NCBI RefSeq assembly: GCF_028747785.1
Contig: NZ_CP118158.1
Coordinates: 2,604,001 to 2,668,000, forward strand
Length of the DNA: 64,000 nt
Direction of reading: 5' to 3'
From: Halosimplex aquaticum
GTDB taxonomy: Archaea; Halobacteriota; Halobacteria; Halobacteriales; Haloarculaceae
The position numbers and the translations under genes are program-made. The notes below the pieces were generated by a model, which searched no databases, was not told the DNA's origin, and saw only the letters and a list, made by a program, of their open reading frames with translations. Below, in pieces: positions 61,897-64,000 of this stretch (its first letter is position 1; every line of letters begins with the position of its first letter).

Positions 61897-62544
61897 ATGA
61901 GCACGCGACAGACCGCGGCCGAGGTCGTCGTGGTCGACTACGGGCTGGGGAACCTCCGGAGCGTCACGCGCGGCCTCGAACGCGCGGGCGCCTCCATCGA
62001 ACTCAGCGACGACCCCGCCGACTTCGATACCGCCGACGGGATCGTCCTCCCGGGCGTCGGCGCCTTCTCCGAGGGGATGGACAACGCCGGCCCCTTCCGC
62101 GACGCCCTGGTCGAGCAGGCCGAGGCGGGCACGCCCCTCTTCGGCATCTGCCTCGGCATGCAGATGCTCCTCACGACCAGCGAAGAAGCCGAGCGCGAGG
62201 GGCAGGGGAGCGTCCAGGGACTCGACCTCGTCCCCGGCCGGAACGTCCGCTTCCGCGGCGACCTGAAGGTTCCCCACATGGGCTGGAACGAACTCGACGT
62301 CCGGCGCGACCACCCGCTCGTCGAGGGCGTCGACGGCCAGTACGCCTACTTCGTCCACTCCTACTACGCCGAACCCGACGACGCCGACGCGGTCGTCGCG
62401 ACGACCGACTACGGGACGGACTTCGCCTCCATCGTCGCCAACGAGCGCGGCAACGTCTTCGGTACCCAGTTCCACCCCGAGAAGTCCGGCGAGACGGGTC
62501 TGCGGATCCTGCGCAACTTCGTGGACGTCTGCGTCGAGCGGTGA
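61897..62544 (+). CDS. hisH: Imidazole glycerol phosphate synthase, glutaminase subunit HisH
   Basis: 215 residues. VVDYGLGNLRSV and GVGAFSEGM at the start; nucleophile Cys in LFGICLGMQMLL; His/Glu in FGTQFHPEKSGE. It gives ammonia to HisF. HisF is not in the window and hisG is at 32929. ATG 61897. Confidence 0.95.
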   Translation: MSTRQTAAEVVVVDYGLGNLRSVTRGLERAGASIELSDDPADFDTADGIVLPGVGAFSEGMDNAGPFRDALVEQAEAGTPLFGICLGMQMLLTTSEEAEREGQGSVQGLDLVPGRNVRFRGDLKVPHMGWNELDVRRDHPLVEGVDGQYAYFVHSYYAEPDDADAVVATTDYGTDFASIVANERGNVFGTQFHPEKSGETGLRILRNFVDVCVER

Positions 62545-62625
62545 CGACGGCCGGTCTGATCGGGCTCCGGCCGCCGATTCGGCTCGTCGGTGGCTTCTTA
62601 AGGCCGTCCGTCGACCGTTCGCAGT

Positions 62626-63165
62626 ATGTTTTCCCCCGCCGTCGCCGACCTCTCGACGCTGGCACTGCAGGTCGATCTCTCGTCGCTCGCCCTCCAGATC
62701 GACGTGAACGTGGACCTCGATCCGGTCGCCAACGTCGTCGGGAGCGCCGTCGGCTCCTTTTTGACGACGCTGATCGTCGGCGCCATCCTCGTCGCCGTCG
62801 CTCCCGAGTTCCTCGAAGACCGGATGGCCGCCGTGCTGGACGACCCCGTCGGGTCGTTCGTCTACGGAATTTTCGTCCTGATCGCCCTCGCACTTGTGAC
62901 GTTCCTCCTCGTCATCTCGTTCGTCGGTATCGTCGTCGCGATCCCGCTCGTCCTCGTCGCGTACGTCGTCTGGGCTGTCGGCGCGTCCGTCGCCTTCCTC
63001 GCGATCGCCGACCGACTCGTCGACCGCGACGGGGACGACTGGACGACGGCCCTCCTCGTCGCCGCGGCGATGAACGGCGGCCTCGTCCTCACTGGGATCG
63101 GCGGCCTCGTCGCGATCTGTATCGGCGCGGCAGGGTTCGGTGCCGTCCTCGAAGACCGGCTCTGA
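62626..63165 (+). CDS. Membrane protein, unknown
   Basis: 179 residues: an N-terminal LSTLALQVDLSSLALQIDVNVDLD stretch (short repeat), then four spans (SFLTTLIVGAILVAVAPEFL; GIFVLIALALVTFLLVISFVGI; VVAIPLVLVAYVVWAVGASVAF; LLVAAAMNGGLVLTGIGGLVAI). The pattern resembles haloarchaeal polymer-forming-protein membrane tails, but the cytoskeletal part is missing. Function unknown. Confidence 0.7.
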   Translation: MFSPAVADLSTLALQVDLSSLALQIDVNVDLDPVANVVGSAVGSFLTTLIVGAILVAVAPEFLEDRMAAVLDDPVGSFVYGIFVLIALALVTFLLVISFVGIVVAIPLVLVAYVVWAVGASVAFLAIADRLVDRDGDDWTTALLVAAAMNGGLVLTGIGGLVAICIGAAGFGAVLEDRL

Positions 63166-63201
63166 GTCCGGCCCTCCTCGCCGGGACGACTCGCCGACCC
63201 G

Positions 63202-64000
63202 CTACCGGTCGCGGCCCCCGTCGGGCACGGCGACCGTCGCGGTGGTCCCGCCGGCCGCGTCGATGGAGAGGTCGCCGCCGAGCGCCGTCGCGCCCCAGTC
63301 GGCCACCCAGAGACCCAGCCCCGACCCGTGTTCCAGCGCCGACTCCGCGCCCGCGGTGAGCACGGCGAGTTCGTGGTCGGGCACGCCCGGCCCGTCGTCG
63401 GCGACGACCACCGCGACCGCACCGTCCCGCCGCTCGGCCGAGAGTTCGACCGTCGGGGCCGCGCCGGCGTGTTCGAGCGCGTTCTCCAGCAGGGCCCCGA
63501 CGACGACCTGCAGGACCGCGGGATCGGTCGTGACCGCCACGTCGGCCGCGTCGACCGTCACCGTCGCGTCTCCGCTCCCGTCGACGTGCTCGTCCCGGAC
63601 CTCCGCGAGCAGGTCGGCGACGGCGACTCGCTCCGAGCGCGGGTCGCTGTCGACGACGCGCTCGACCGTCCGCGCTTTCTCCCCGAGCGCCGCCAGATCG
63701 GTGGCTTTCGAGGCCGCACGGTCGAGCATCGACTGGATCTCGTCGTCGTCGACGCGCTCGGCCGCCGCCTCGGTGAACCCCTGCACGACCGTCACGTCGT
63801 TGCGGAGGTTGTGACGGAGGACGCGGTTGAGGACGTCGAGGCGCTGCTCGCGCCGGCGCTCGTCGGTCACGTCCTGGAAGACGACGGTGTGGCCGACGTG
63901 GGTCCCGCCCGCGTCCGAGAGGGGCGTCGCCGTCACCGCGTAGACCCGCCGGCGCCCGCCGTCGCGGACCGTCACGACGTCGTCGCCGCCGATCGGGTCG
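63202..64000 (-). CDS. PAS sensor histidine kinase (N-terminally cut by window edge)
   Basis: At least 266 codons visible, open to 64000. A PAS end (VVFQDVTDERRREQRLD) precedes HisKA with phospho-His in LNRVLRHNLRNDVTVVQG and HATPase boxes (LLENALEHAG; DDGPGVPDHE; GSGLGLWVADWGA). HNLRN is the usual haloarchaeal motif. The sensing part lies outside the window. Confidence 0.85.
   Translation of the reverse strand, partial: DPIGGDDVVTVRDGGRRRVYAVTATPLSDAGGTHVGHTVVFQDVTDERRREQRLDVLNRVLRHNLRNDVTVVQGFTEAAAERVDDDEIQSMLDRAASKATDLAALGEKARTVERVVDSDPRSERVAVADLLAEVRDEHVDGSGDATVTVDAADVAVTTDPAVLQVVVGALLENALEHAGAAPTVELSAERRDGAVAVVVADDGPGVPDHELAVLTAGAESALEHGSGLGLWVADWGATALGGDLSIDAAGGTTATVAVPDGGRDR

Overview
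The window is a gene-dense, GC-rich (about two-thirds G+C by eye) piece of a haloarchaeal chromosome. The archaeal assignment rests on genes for TATA-binding protein, aIF2-gamma, Rpo7 (RpoE'), Spt4, GTP-dependent dephospho-CoA kinase, archaeal IMP cyclohydrolase PurO, a Trm-G10 type tRNA methyltransferase and a UPF0215 endonuclease-like protein. The halophile assignment rests on the strongly acidic proteins, a HalOD1 output-domain protein, the tandem TatC paralogue (TatCt) and DUF5786. Many genes have a TATA-like element 25-30 bases before the start codon and no leader. The genus cannot be fixed from sequence alone; a Haloarculaceae-like organism is plausible.

Layout. 1-4.4 kb: a Gfo/Idh/MocA oxidoreductase, a HalOD1 mini-protein, an AbrB-like regulator with a palindromic promoter, a LarE homologue and a membrane protein. 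4.4-9.1 kb: a MutS-family ATPase, a structured dispersed repeat, a histidine phosphatase and TatCo. 9.3-15.8 kb: TatCt, a PAS histidine kinase, an RHH regulator coupled to a queuosine-precursor-type transporter, and a DUF5787 protein. 15.9-23.9 kb: six N-terminally anchored surface proteins (vWA, PKD/LamG and small ones) with pilin-like signal motifs; this is the least explained functional block. 24-29 kb: a winged-helix/zinc-ribbon regulator, a receiver protein and the information-processing operon aIF2-gamma/PIN/Rpo7/Spt4/dephospho-CoA kinase. 28.8-39 kb: DHFR-ThyA, Trm-G10, TBP, HisG, DUF373, a GH97 glycosidase and aspartate kinase. 39-45 kb: a chemotaxis-like transducer without a recognisable kinase-control tip, a pentapeptide-repeat potassium channel, a CPA1 antiporter and tryptophanase. 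45-53 kb: a phosphoesterase, PurO, small haloarchaeal proteins, an MFS exporter, a hairpin array beside tRNA-Ser(GGA), RidA, membrane proteins and glutaredoxin. 53-64 kb: a second copy of the dispersed repeat, a phosphate permease, a UspA/APC permease pair, a LarA homologue, a DUF5786/DUF99/UDG set, HisH and a truncated histidine kinase.

How it works together. The LarE and LarA homologues are 55 kb apart but could serve the same nickel-pincer cofactor chemistry. HisG and HisH are scattered members of histidine synthesis. ThyA/DHFR form the dTMP unit, and UDG with the UPF0215 protein a likely uracil/deaminated-base repair unit. The surface-protein cluster has the look of a secreted multi-subunit pseudopilin or adhesin assembly.

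The most striking non-coding signal is a roughly 390-bp repeat present twice (6441-6837 forward; 53257-53634 reverse). Two of its hairpins keep their pairing through compensatory base changes between the copies, and it ends in 53-57 bp tandem units. This points to a selected nucleic-acid structure rather than a protein gene.
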